From an uncultured Roseibium sp. (GTDB lineage: Bacteria; Pseudomonadota; Alphaproteobacteria; Rhizobiales; Stappiaceae), in NCBI RefSeq assembly GCF_947496995.1, contig NZ_CANMFD010000003.1, positions 248,001 through 312,000 of the forward strand: DNA of 64,000 nt, read 5' to 3'. Positions within the stretch are counted from its first letter, which is position 1. Each line of letters starts with the position of its first letter. Positions 27,617 through 36,359 of this stretch are shown piece after piece. The notes beneath the pieces were generated by a model. That model was given only the letters and a program-made list of their open reading frames with translations. It did not search any database and was not told the origin of the DNA. The translations under genes and the position numbers were made by a program.

Positions 27617-29098
27617 ATGCTTGCGACCTATTTCAACAAACCTTTTGATCCTGACCGGCGCCTCCAGCACCAGATCCAGGAGCGGCTGATCGAGGCGATC
27701 CTCGACGGTGTCTGGCCTCTGCACGAGCCCTTGCCGGCAACACGCGTCTTTTCAAGGCAGATCAACGTTTCCCGCAATACCGTCGCCATCGTCTACGAGC
27801 GGCTGGTGGAGGACGGCTACCTGAAGTCGGTCAGCCGGCGCGGTTATTTCATCAATGAGCGCCATATCCGCGAACAGCTCAACATCCGCGTCGACGATCA
27901 CGCCAAGGAGATCCTTCCCCGGTCGAAGCATCCCTTCGACCCGGACGCGCTTCTGGCCTACCGCTATTCGGATCAGGAAAACATTCTCAAGGCAGCCGAT
28001 TGGCAGACTTTCGAATTCCCGTTCATCTTCGGCCAGCTTTCGCCCGACAAGACGTCGGTGACCCGCTGGCGGGACTGCGTGCGTCTGGCCGGAACCGCCC
28101 AGCACGCGCCCACCTGGATCGGCGATCTGGTGGACCGGGACGATCCGATGCTGGTCGACCAGATCATCCGCCGCATGCTGCCGCAGCGGGGCTTCCGGGC
28201 GGATCCGGAAGAGATCCTGATCACGGTCGGGGCGCAAAACGCCCTGTTCATGGCGGCCCACCTGTTCTGTCGGCCCGGTATCCGGGTCGATATCGAAGAA
28301 CCCGGTTACGTGGATGCGCGCAACATTTTCCAGGCGCTCGGTGCGGAAATCAGGCATCACCGGGTGGATTCCAACGGCATGCGTTTCGGTGACGATCTGG
28401 AAGGCGCCCGGCTGGTCTATGTCACGCCGGGACATCAGTCACCGACCAATGTCACCATGTCCATGGAACGGCGTCTGAAGTTGCTGGCCCAGGCGGAAAC
28501 CAACGATTTCATCATTCTGGAAGACGACTATGAGCATGAACTGAATTTTGTCGGCGCGCAGAAACCTTCCCTGCGCAGTTTCGACCGGACCGGCCGGGTC
28601 ATCCATGTCGCCAGCCTGTCGAAGGCGCTTTTTCCGGGACTGCGTCTCGGCTTCATCGCGGCGGACAGGCGCATCGTCAGGGAACTGCGGGCCTTGCGTC
28701 GGCTCATGTACCGGCATCCCTCCGCCCTCGATCAGCGGGCGATGGCGATCTTCCTGTCTGAAGGACATTATGACTCACACATCCGCCGCCAGAGAAAAAT
28801 CCTGTCACAGAAGTGGAAGAAGATCTTCAAGCTGATCGAAACCCACCTCCCCGCCTGCGAGGCAACGGTGACCACCGGCGGGTCCGGCGTCTGGATCCGA
28901 ATTCCCGAAGGGATCGCAGCCATGGAATTACAGGCGGAAGCAGCCCGGCACGGTCTCCTGATCGAAGCGGGCGACATCCATTATGCGTCGCCGCAAAAAC
29001 CCCGCAACCGCATCCGTCTCGGCTTCGGTGCCATCGCCGAGGAGAAGATGGAACCCGGCATCCGGCTGCTTGGCCAACTCCTTGCTAAGAGCACGTGA
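27617..29098 (+). CDS. MocR-type transcriptional regulator (GntR helix-turn-helix plus aminotransferase-like domain)
   Basis: The ATG at 27617 is chosen because GCGGAA lies 6 bases upstream and about 15 residues then precede the winged helix; the frame is open back to 27518, so 33 more residues are possible. The 493-residue protein has an N-terminal GntR-type domain (LPATRVFSRQINVSRNTVA) and a fold-type I aminotransferase domain with the PLP lysine in VASLSKALFPGLRLGF. Such regulators sense amines or PLP adducts. It diverges from the polyamine-type operon and faces the aminotransferase gene, so it likely controls both. Confidence 0.88.
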   Translation: MLATYFNKPFDPDRRLQHQIQERLIEAILDGVWPLHEPLPATRVFSRQINVSRNTVAIVYERLVEDGYLKSVSRRGYFINERHIREQLNIRVDDHAKEILPRSKHPFDPDALLAYRYSDQENILKAADWQTFEFPFIFGQLSPDKTSVTRWRDCVRLAGTAQHAPTWIGDLVDRDDPMLVDQIIRRMLPQRGFRADPEEILITVGAQNALFMAAHLFCRPGIRVDIEEPGYVDARNIFQALGAEIRHHRVDSNGMRFGDDLEGARLVYVTPGHQSPTNVTMSMERRLKLLAQAETNDFIILEDDYEHELNFVGAQKPSLRSFDRTGRVIHVASLSKALFPGLRLGFIAADRRIVRELRALRRLMYRHPSALDQRAMAIFLSEGHYDSHIRRQRKILSQKWKKIFKLIETHLPACEATVTTGGSGVWIRIPEGIAAMELQAEAARHGLLIEAGDIHYASPQKPRNRIRLGFGAIAEEKMEPGIRLLGQLLAKST

Positions 29099-29125
29099 CC
29101 CGATAACCGGACACCCCGCAGTGCC

Positions 29126-29174
29126 GTTCCGGACGCAGCGAAGCGGAGATCCGGAACCTTGCCAGACGGCAAGG
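29126..29174. terminator. Double hairpin between convergent mocR and aminotransferase genes
   Basis: GTTCCGGA-N16-TCCGGAAC (29126-29157) is followed directly by CCTTGCC-AGAC-GGCAAGG (29157-29174). Both stems are perfect. The 99-bp gap separates convergent genes, so they probably end both transcripts. Confidence 0.55.
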
Positions 29175-29197
29175 CCTGAGTCGTTGGACGCCTGGGC

Positions 29198-30505
29198 CTA
29201 AAGCTCCGCGCGCCCCAGCACGTTCTGGAGCATGTCGACCATCTTCGACAGGTCCTCTTCCGAGGTTGTCAGGGCAGGTGCGAAAATCAGGGCATCGCCG
29301 GTTGCCTTCACGTGCAACCCCTCATCGAACAGCCGCCGCTGCACGATGGACCCCTTCGCTCCGGGCGCTTCGCCCGGCGTCAGCTGGATGCCGGACATCA
29401 TGCCGTAGCCGCGCAGATCGGCGACATGGGGAAGATTGCGCAGGCTGAAGACGCTGTCGAGGAAGGTCCCCGACAGGCTGGCGGCCCGGTCAAACAGGCC
29501 TTCACTCTTGTAGATGCCGAGGGTTGCCAGCGCGGCGGCACAGGCGACCGGATGGGCGGAATAGGTATAGCCATGCATCAGTTCCGGCCTGTCGGCGGAT
29601 ATGGATTCGATCACGGCTTTCTGGATTTCGGTTTTCACGGCGACGGCGCTCATGGGAATGGCCCCGTTTGTCAGGGCTTTCGCCATTGTCATGACATCCG
29701 GCGTCACCCCGAACTCCTGCGCGGCAAAGGCGGCTCCCGTGCGGCCGAACCCGGTGATCACCTCGTCGAACACCAGAAGAATACCGTATTTGTCGGCAAT
29801 CTCCCGCAGGCGCTGAAGATAGCCGACGGGTGGAACGATTGTGCCGATGGAGCCGGCGATCGGTTCGACGAAGACAGCCGCGATCGTCTCGCCGCCGTAG
29901 GTCTTGCAGATCTCTTCCAGGTCATCCGCCAGATGGGCTCCGTCTTCCGGCTGGCCCCGCGTGAACCGCTGTTCCTCGTTCCAGGTGTGGCGCATGTGAA
30001 CCACGTCGCAGGTCACACCGGAAAAGTCCCGCCGGTTGCCGACCATGCCCGCCAGCGACGTGCCGCCGAGATTAACGCCGTGATAGGCCCACGAACGCGA
30101 GACGAAACGGGTGCGCTGGGGATTTCCCTTGGCCTTGTGATAGGCAAGGCAGATCTTGATGGCGCTGTCGACCGCCTCCGAGCCGGAGGAACCGAAAAAG
30201 ACCCGGTCCAGCCCTTCGGGCAGAATGTCGCTCAGGGCTTCCGCCAGCTTGAAGGAGATCGGCGCTGCACGCTGAAAATGCGGCGTATAGTCCAGGTCCT
30301 GAAGCTGTTTGTAGACAGCCTCGGCGATCTCCTCGCGGCCATGACCCGCCGCGCAGGTGAACAGACCCGAGGAGCCGTCCAGCACTTCCCGGCCCTCCGG
30401 CGTCCAGTAGCGCACGCCTTGTGCCTTCTCGAACATCTGGGGTTCCTGATGGAACAGCCGGTTGTTGGTGAACGGCATCCAGTGATGGTCCATGTTGATC
30501 GGCAT
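29198..30505 (-). CDS. Class III omega-amino acid:pyruvate aminotransferase
   Basis: This 435-residue PLP enzyme starts at the first ATG (MPINMDHHWMPFTNNR); the frame continues to a TTG with no ribosome-binding site. It has SSGLFTCAAGHG, FGSSGSEAVDSAIKI (phosphate-binding), VFDEVITGFGRTG (Asp contacting the PLP ring) and the PLP lysine in TMAKALTNGAIP. These match the beta-alanine/omega-amino acid:pyruvate group. It transfers a terminal amino group to pyruvate, giving an aldehyde and alanine. It faces mocR and diverges from an SDR, suggesting amine breakdown with this regulator. Confidence 0.9.
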   Translation of the reverse strand: MPINMDHHWMPFTNNRLFHQEPQMFEKAQGVRYWTPEGREVLDGSSGLFTCAAGHGREEIAEAVYKQLQDLDYTPHFQRAAPISFKLAEALSDILPEGLDRVFFGSSGSEAVDSAIKICLAYHKAKGNPQRTRFVSRSWAYHGVNLGGTSLAGMVGNRRDFSGVTCDVVHMRHTWNEEQRFTRGQPEDGAHLADDLEEICKTYGGETIAAVFVEPIAGSIGTIVPPVGYLQRLREIADKYGILLVFDEVITGFGRTGAAFAAQEFGVTPDVMTMAKALTNGAIPMSAVAVKTEIQKAVIESISADRPELMHGYTYSAHPVACAAALATLGIYKSEGLFDRAASLSGTFLDSVFSLRNLPHVADLRGYGMMSGIQLTPGEAPGAKGSIVQRRLFDEGLHVKATGDALIFAPALTTSEEDLSKMVDMLQNVLGRAEL

Positions 30506-30574
30506 CTGGGTCACTGCTCGGGTCCTCAAGATCGAAACGGTTGGATCACTCCTAGGACCAGACCCGACGCTTGC

Positions 30575-30608
30575 TTAGAGCCAGCTCTTTCATTCGTAAG
30601 GGCCAGAG
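30575..30608. promoter_or_regulatory. Direct-repeat motif between aminotransferase and dehydrogenase genes
   Basis: TTAGAGCCAG (30575-30584) and TAAGGGCCAGAG (30597-30608) form an imperfect direct repeat about 22 bp apart. The first is identical to the site at 27483 upstream of mocR. Confidence 0.4.
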
Positions 30609-30702
30609 ATGTTTGCCGCCTGTTTTGCCATTGTGCCGGCGCGCCTTGTTCGTATGGTCCGCTCAGATGAATGCTGACCTCAACCTCAGGAAAGGCCTTG
30701 CC

Positions 30703-31452
30703 ATGACCGGCACAATTCTCATCACCGGAACGACATCGGGTTTCGGCCAGGCAATGGCCCGGCTGTTCACGGCAAACGGCTGGAAGGTCGTGGGCACCGG
30801 CCGGCGGGCAGACCGTCTGGAAAAACTGCGCGAAGAGCTCGGCAACAGCTTTTGTCCCGCTGTCTTCGACATCATGGACGAAGCGGCAACGAGGGACGCT
30901 CTCGCCGACCTGCCTGAGCACTTCCAGGATATCGACGTTCTGGTGAACAATGCCGGTCTTGCCCTCGGCACCGCGTCGGCGCCGGACACGAAGCTGTCCG
31001 ACTGGAAGACCATGATCGATACCAACATCACCGGCCTTGTCACCATCACCGACCTGCTGCTGCCGAAGCTCGTCGAGCGCAAGGGGATGATCGTCAACAT
31101 CTCCTCCATCGCCGCCAACTGGCCCTATCCGGGCGGCAATGTCTATGCGGGCACCAAGGCCTTCCTGCGTCAGTTCTCTCTCGGCATGCGCTCGGACCTT
31201 CACGGCAAGGGCGTGCGTGTGACCTCGATCGAACCGGGGCTATGCGAGAGCGAGTTCACTCTGGTGCGCACAGGTGGCGACAGGCAAAGCTATGACGCAC
31301 TTTATGGCGGCGCGAACGCGATCCAGCCAGAAGACATCGCCAACACGGTCTACTGGATCGCCACCCAGCCTTCCCATCTCAACATAAATTCCCTTGAGAT
31401 CATGCCTGTCAGCCAATCCTGGGCCGGCTGGCAGATTGCCCGGGAGGGCTAA
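30703..31452 (+). CDS. Short-chain dehydrogenase, YdfG-type NADP-dependent hydroxy acid dehydrogenase
   Basis: The ATG at 30703 has AGGAAAGG 7 bases upstream and gives the classical SDR start; upstream starts lack support. The 249-residue enzyme has the nucleotide motif TGTTSGFG (8-15), NNAG (82-85), and the catalytic Ser134/135, Tyr148 and Lys152 (YAGTK). YdfG-type enzymes interconvert 3-hydroxy acids and semialdehydes, including malonate semialdehyde; close relatives reduce sulfoacetaldehyde. It could handle the aldehyde made by the divergent aminotransferase. Confidence 0.88.
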   Translation: MTGTILITGTTSGFGQAMARLFTANGWKVVGTGRRADRLEKLREELGNSFCPAVFDIMDEAATRDALADLPEHFQDIDVLVNNAGLALGTASAPDTKLSDWKTMIDTNITGLVTITDLLLPKLVERKGMIVNISSIAANWPYPGGNVYAGTKAFLRQFSLGMRSDLHGKGVRVTSIEPGLCESEFTLVRTGGDRQSYDALYGGANAIQPEDIANTVYWIATQPSHLNINSLEIMPVSQSWAGWQIAREG

Positions 31453-31554
31453 AAGCGGCACCGGAACTCATGCCGGTCCATCGCTGTCGCCTCGCCTCCT
31501 TCGGACCAGTCACCGCTGATGTGTATCCGATCGCCTGTCCTGCGAATGTCAGGG

Positions 31555-32943
31555 TCAGGAATACCAGGACGGCGGTCTGAAGGATGTCGGGTTCATGGCC
31601 TCTACCTCGACCCGGTACAGCTTGTTCCCGAGGCCTCCCGGATACATCAGGGCATCGTCATAGGGATTGTGTGCGTGAGGCTGCACTATGTCTGCGTTGT
31701 GAGTGTAGAGCTGCTGTATCAGAAGATGGCCGACTTCATGCGAAAGCGTGCGTGCAATCGAATTGATGTGGGTCGTCTTGCGATAGGACCGGTCATCGAG
31801 CAGGCACATACCGGTGTCATAGTCCATCAGGCCGTTCGCCTTCGTCGGCCGTTCACCCTTTTTCTGAGTGCTGACCATTTCCCGGACGATGAAGACGTTC
31901 ACGGTCTTGATATGGTCTGCCCCTGAGGGCTGCGGAAACGCACGTTCCTTTGCAAAGGGTTTAAGGTACTTGAATTCGTCTCTCTTGTTCTCGTAACTGT
32001 CTGATCGGACAACAAATCCGAGATGGCGGCCGATGTCCTTGTGCGACAGCAACTCGTCGCCGAGCAGGCGAAGTTCCACGTTGCACTGGGGTATCAGGAC
32101 TTCGCTGTTTGCGATTTTGAACACGGTCCTGAGCTCACCGCTCGAAACGCGTGATTTCAGGCCAGGTCCGTGCTCGACGTGAAAGGCGAAGATCGGCACG
32201 ATCCTGCGCGGTTTCACGGACACATAGACCCGCAGGTGTTTGCCGTTCTGAAAGAGATCCAGCTTGCAGTCCTTGCAGGAATTAAGTCCCTTGATCACCA
32301 GACACTGGCCTTTGATGACTGCGCGCAGCAGCCGTTCCTTGGTGAATGAACAGGCATAGCCTTCTTCATCGACCCCCTTGCCTGCAATCCGGACCGGACT
32401 GTCGGGATCGATACCGATCCGGATCGACCGTTCGGAACCCTCCGGCACCATGATCCAGGCGCCGTCACGCGCCGGACTTATCTTCACCTGCAAAGGCCCG
32501 AGCACCTGCGACGGCGCGGGAAAGCCGTCGAAACCCGGGCTGCCGTCGGTCGGACCGAAGACGGGTATCTTCGGCATGCCAGACGGATCGGCGGGCTTGT
32601 CCGGTGTCGGTTTGTCCGGATTGTCCTTCGGCGGTACCGGTTTTGGAGTTACAGGCGCAACCTTCCACTTTGCCTCCGACGCCGCATCGTTCAGCGCCGA
32701 TAGTGTCGGTCCGACCGGATCCACGCGCTGGTCCGGGTTCATGAAACCCAGCACCTTGCTCTGAAAATCGCCGATCATGCCCTTGGTCAGCGGACCGTGG
32801 AAACCGTCCTCCACCAAAGGAGTGCGGGACGGATCCAGCAGAAGGTTCAGGCGCTTTTGGACGGTTCGAACGTCTGCAATGTTGTTCTGCGCCCGAAATC
32901 CGACGGAACGAGCGATACTGATTTTGGGTAAACTCGACATCAT
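31555..32943 (-). CDS. Peptidoglycan-binding-like protein with a HExxH zinc metallopeptidase domain
   Basis: The paired ATGs at 32943/32940 follow AGGTG; the frame is open upstream but without a good start. The 462-residue product has a PG-binding-1-like domain (about 20-85, with VRTVQKRLNLLLDPSRTPLV), a Pro/Lys-rich linker with PDKPTPDKP, a middle region of unknown fold with several cysteines, and a C-terminal SHEVGHLLIQQL motif (His402, Glu403, His406) followed by DDALMYPGG, like the Met-turn of metzincins. The third ligand is not at the usual metzincin spacing; His415 is a candidate. No signal peptide is visible. Function and substrate are unknown. Confidence 0.75.
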   Translation of the reverse strand: MMSSLPKISIARSVGFRAQNNIADVRTVQKRLNLLLDPSRTPLVEDGFHGPLTKGMIGDFQSKVLGFMNPDQRVDPVGPTLSALNDAASEAKWKVAPVTPKPVPPKDNPDKPTPDKPADPSGMPKIPVFGPTDGSPGFDGFPAPSQVLGPLQVKISPARDGAWIMVPEGSERSIRIGIDPDSPVRIAGKGVDEEGYACSFTKERLLRAVIKGQCLVIKGLNSCKDCKLDLFQNGKHLRVYVSVKPRRIVPIFAFHVEHGPGLKSRVSSGELRTVFKIANSEVLIPQCNVELRLLGDELLSHKDIGRHLGFVVRSDSYENKRDEFKYLKPFAKERAFPQPSGADHIKTVNVFIVREMVSTQKKGERPTKANGLMDYDTGMCLLDDRSYRKTTHINSIARTLSHEVGHLLIQQLYTHNADIVQPHAHNPYDDALMYPGGLGNKLYRVEVEAMNPTSFRPPSWYS

Positions 32944-33359
32944 CACACCTGGGGACGGGGTTTTCCAAAAATAAGTCTGTTCGAAATGATGGGCGTGCAC
33001 AAAAGCAAACAGGATCCTGATGTCCGTTGGTCTAGCACCGGCCGGGCTTGCGGACTGTGATCGAGGAAACAAGTTTCCGCTTGGCAGACTGTGCGGGAAC
33101 ACTCCCGTGAACAGGCATGTAACACAGCTGACAATCGCGCTGGACAGCCAGGATCGGCTCAAGCCCGATTGCTCGGAAAACAGCGTGAACCAAAGCCGCG
33201 CGCTGCCCGAAGGGACCCGTTTTTGTTTTTGCCGCCGCAGGTTGAATCGACCCGGAAGGCGTTTTCACGTCATGAAAGGAGTCGACATCAGCGGATATTC
33301 TGCCTAGTCTGATTAAACGCTTAATCAGATTTGTTCCAACGGCTGGTACTCCAAACCAG
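32944..33359. other. Intergenic region upstream of lacI-type gene and metallopeptidase
   Basis: This 416-bp divergent gap holds the promoters of both genes. The only clear element is the operator-like palindrome at 33308-33329. The short open frames inside it have no ribosome-binding site and no recognisable product, so I do not call genes. Confidence 0.5.
33308..33329. promoter_or_regulatory. LacI-type operator upstream of its regulator gene
   Basis: TCTGATTAA-ACGC-TTAATCAGA is a perfect 9-4-9 inverted repeat, 30 bp before the regulator ATG. Its central CG and size suit a LacI-family dimer, implying autoregulation of the regulator and the operon it heads. Confidence 0.7.
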
Positions 33360-34442
33360 ATGGCACCACGCCCCAATCTTTCGGACATTGCCAGAGCCCT
33401 CGGCGTTTCCAGCGCAACCGTGTCCAATGCCCTATCGGGCAAGGGAAGGGTCTCCGCACAGCTGTCACGGCAGATTGCGGAAAAGGCCAGGGAACTCGGC
33501 TATGTCCCCAGCCTTGCCGGACGGGCCCTGAGCACCGGGCGCAGCCATGTTCTCGGCCTGGTGCTGGCCGATATCGGCCATCCCTTGTTCCCGCAATTTG
33601 CCCAGGCGATCGAGCAGGCCGCCACGAAGGCCGGCTACGGCGTTCTGATCGGCGACAGCCGCGGTGACGTCAAAACCCAGACCGCTGCCATCGACCAGCT
33701 TATCGAACGTGGCGCCGACGGCATTATCCTCGTGCCCCGGCACGGTACCAGGATCGCTGAAATCAACTGTCCCGTCGCGGTGATCGACACACCATCGACA
33801 CCGGGAAACACCGTTTCCGCCGACCACTGGCAGGGCGGCAGACTGATCGGCGCGCATTTGCGCGATCTCGGGCACACGCGCCTTGCCGTCATCGGTCTTC
33901 ACCAGGACTCCAATGTTCAGGCCGACCGTATCGGTGGCATCCGCACGGGCTTCGGCCCGGAAGGTTCCGTCCGCACGCTGTGGATCGACGCCCTGGAAGC
34001 AGCCGCGGGACCGGGATGCGAACTCGGGCTCGCGGAGCTGGTGCGTCATGGCTATACGGCCTTCGCCGCTGTCTCCGATATTCACGCCCTGCGCGCCGTC
34101 AGCGAGCTTCAGCGTTCAGGCCTTTCGGTGCCCGTGCATGTCACCGTCACCGGTTTTGACGACCTGCATTGGGCCCGGTCCATTTCACCCGCCCTGACGA
34201 CCGTGCGCATGGACATGGAGAAGATCGCCCGGCTCGCCGTGGCCGATCTCCTTCTGCAGATCGAACCGGACAGGAGCGCCCCACCCGTGGACGAAGCCAC
34301 GCGTCCTCAGGCCGTGCCGATGGAACTCGTTGTCCGGAATTCCAGCGCCTCGCCGAATGAAAACCTCTTCCCATCGCAGGATAACAACAACAATCCAGAT
34401 CCTGACACCCTCCCCTCCAGAGAAGGAACAAACAATGCTTAG
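33360..34442 (+). CDS. LacI-family transcriptional regulator
   Basis: This 360-residue protein has an N-terminal LacI helix-turn-helix (LSDIARALGVSSATVSNALS, 7-26), the hinge (about 50-62), and a periplasmic-binding-like effector domain (VLGLVLADIGHPLFPQFAQ onward; VTGFDDLHWARSISPALTTV near the end). The C-terminus has an odd Asn/Asp/Pro-rich tail that overlaps the next gene's start by 8 bp. It heads the operon of importer, nucleoside hydrolase and adenine deaminase, so its effector is probably a purine base or nucleoside. Confidence 0.9.
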   Translation: MAPRPNLSDIARALGVSSATVSNALSGKGRVSAQLSRQIAEKARELGYVPSLAGRALSTGRSHVLGLVLADIGHPLFPQFAQAIEQAATKAGYGVLIGDSRGDVKTQTAAIDQLIERGADGIILVPRHGTRIAEINCPVAVIDTPSTPGNTVSADHWQGGRLIGAHLRDLGHTRLAVIGLHQDSNVQADRIGGIRTGFGPEGSVRTLWIDALEAAAGPGCELGLAELVRHGYTAFAAVSDIHALRAVSELQRSGLSVPVHVTVTGFDDLHWARSISPALTTVRMDMEKIARLAVADLLLQIEPDRSAPPVDEATRPQAVPMELVVRNSSASPNENLFPSQDNNNNPDPDTLPSREGTNNA

Positions 34443-35457
34443 AAGAACTCTCGCCGCGGGCGTCGCCCTCTGCGCTTTCACCGCACCGTCGCTTGCCGCC
34501 GACGACAAGCTGGTCATCTCCGTCTACGGTTTTGCCCAGGATGCCTTCAAGGAAATCGTCTACGACCCCTTTGAAAAGATCTGCGGCTGCGAGCTGGTGG
34601 TGGAGACCGGCAACAGCGTGGAGCGCCTGGCGAAGCTGGAAGCCCGCAAGGACGATCCGGAAATCGACATGGCGGTCATGTCCACACATGATGCCCTTTC
34701 AGCGGCACGCAAAGGCATCACCCAGTCCATCGACGTCTCGAAACTGTCGAACTTCGACAAGCTCTATGACATCGCCAAGGACCCGCTGGGCGACCACCTC
34801 GGCATCGGCTACACCTTCTACGCCACGTCCATCGCCTACCGCGCCGACAAGGTGAAGATCGAAAGCTGGTCCGACCTGTTCCAGGACGACCTGAAAGGCC
34901 GCGTGGCATTTCCCAATGTGACCACCAACCAGGGCCCGCCCGCGCTCTACATGCTCGGCAAGGCGATGGGCGACGATGCCCCCTCCCTTTCCGCGCCAAT
35001 CGCCGAAGTCGGTGCGAACAAGGACGATATCCTCACCTTCTACGTCCGCTCCTCCCAGGTCGCACAGCTCATGCAGCAGGAAGAAATCCTGGCAGCACCC
35101 ATCGGCCGGTTCGCGTGGGGCGCCTATCCGAAAATGGACATGAACATTGCCTGGGCAACGCCGAAGGAAGGCCAGACCGGCGGCATGAATGTCATGATCC
35201 TGACCAAGGGCGCCAAGAACGAAGACCTCGCCTACCAGTTCATGGATTACTGGCTGTCCACCGAGATCCAGACGAAACTTGCCGAAGCCCTGGTCGACAG
35301 CCCGGCCAATGCGGAGGTGAAGGTTTCCGACGAAGTGGCGGCAAACCTCACCTATGGCGAAGAAACGGTGAAGAACCTTCATCTTCTGCCGCCGGCCGTC
35401 ATTCTGGACAACCGCGAAACCTGGCTCGCCGAATGGAACGACAAGGTCGGCCAGTAA
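34435..35457 (+). CDS. Type II periplasmic substrate-binding protein, possibly for purine nucleosides
   Basis: The ATG at 34435 has AGAAGGA upstream and overlaps the regulator's stop. The 340-residue protein has a Sec signal peptide cut near Ala21-Ala22 (APSLAAD). Its mature part resembles the Fe3+/spermidine/thiamine binding-protein group: DKLVISVYGFAQDAFKEIV, DPEIDMAVMSTHDAL and IGYTFYATSIAYRADKV. The ligand is unknown from sequence. Downstream nucleoside hydrolase and adenine deaminase genes suggest a purine nucleoside or base, which is unusual for this binding-protein class. Confidence 0.88.
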   Translation: MLRRTLAAGVALCAFTAPSLAADDKLVISVYGFAQDAFKEIVYDPFEKICGCELVVETGNSVERLAKLEARKDDPEIDMAVMSTHDALSAARKGITQSIDVSKLSNFDKLYDIAKDPLGDHLGIGYTFYATSIAYRADKVKIESWSDLFQDDLKGRVAFPNVTTNQGPPALYMLGKAMGDDAPSLSAPIAEVGANKDDILTFYVRSSQVAQLMQQEEILAAPIGRFAWGAYPKMDMNIAWATPKEGQTGGMNVMILTKGAKNEDLAYQFMDYWLSTEIQTKLAEALVDSPANAEVKVSDEVAANLTYGEETVKNLHLLPPAVILDNRETWLAEWNDKVGQ

Positions 35458-35487
35458 CGCCGTCCGTATCCGGATAACCGAAAGTCA

Positions 35488-35513
35488 GCAGGCAGCGTGA
35501 CAACGCTGCCTGC
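35488..35513. terminator. Hairpin after the binding-protein gene
   Basis: GCAGGCAGCG and CGCTGCCTGC form a perfect 10-bp stem with a 6-base loop, 30 bp after the binding-protein stop and before the first permease gene. Confidence 0.65.
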
Positions 35514-35531
35514 ACATTCAAGGCAGGTTTC

Positions 35532-36359
35532 ATGTTTCAGAACCGGGCGGAAGCACTCGCCCTCGCTTTACCCGCGGTCGTGTTCGCGGCGGTCGTCTTT
35601 CTGGTCCCCGTCGGCATTCTGCTATCGGAAGGTTTCCGGATGGAAGGTGCGTGGAGCTTGAGCGCCTATGTCGACTTCTTCTCCAAACCGCTCAATCAGA
35701 CCGTTTTCTGGCGCACCCTGAAACTCGGCGCGATGGTGACGGCCGTCTCTGCGGTGATCGGCTATGCCACCGCCTATGCCATCGTCACGCTGCCTCCAAC
35801 GGCGCGCGGCCGCATGATCGGCCTCGTGGTCATGCCGCTGATGATTTCTCCGGTCGCCCGCACCTATGCCTGGATCGTCATCCTGGGCCGCACCGGCTTC
35901 GTCAACCAGGTCATCGTGGGCCTCGGATTGTCCGACACCCCGGTCCGCTTTCTCTTCACCGAGACAGCCGTCTTCATCGGACTGCTGCAACTCTTCCTTC
36001 CCCTGATGATCCTTTCCCTGATCAGCGCCCTGGAGAACATGCCCAGGGACGCCGTGCCCGCCGCGCGGGTGCTCGGTGCCAACTGGCTGCAGGTCTTTCT
36101 CAAGGTGATCCTGCCGCTGACGCGGGAAGGCCTCGTCATCGGCGGCACGCTGGTCTTCACCGGATCGCTCACCGCCTATATCACCCCCGCCATTCTCGGC
36201 GGCTCGAAGGTTCTCATGCTGGAAACCCTCCTCTATCAGCGGGTGACGGTCGCCAATGACTTCGCATCCGCAAGCATCATCGCCATGATCCTGATCGTCA
36301 TGAGTTTCTCGGCGAACATGCTGCTGAAGCGTCTGGCAACGGCGAGGAACAGACGATGA
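35532..36359 (+). CDS. Pot/Fbp-type ABC permease, first subunit
   Basis: This 275-residue inner-membrane protein has six helices and a PotB-like layout. GLVVMPLMISPVARTYAWIVILG and the coupling loop (DAVPAARVLGANWLQVFLKVILP) place it in the polyamine/iron/thiamine permease group. It begins 74 bp after the binding-protein gene, past the hairpin, and overlaps the next permease gene by 4 bp. Confidence 0.9.
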   Translation: MFQNRAEALALALPAVVFAAVVFLVPVGILLSEGFRMEGAWSLSAYVDFFSKPLNQTVFWRTLKLGAMVTAVSAVIGYATAYAIVTLPPTARGRMIGLVVMPLMISPVARTYAWIVILGRTGFVNQVIVGLGLSDTPVRFLFTETAVFIGLLQLFLPLMILSLISALENMPRDAVPAARVLGANWLQVFLKVILPLTREGLVIGGTLVFTGSLTAYITPAILGGSKVLMLETLLYQRVTVANDFASASIIAMILIVMSFSANMLLKRLATARNRR

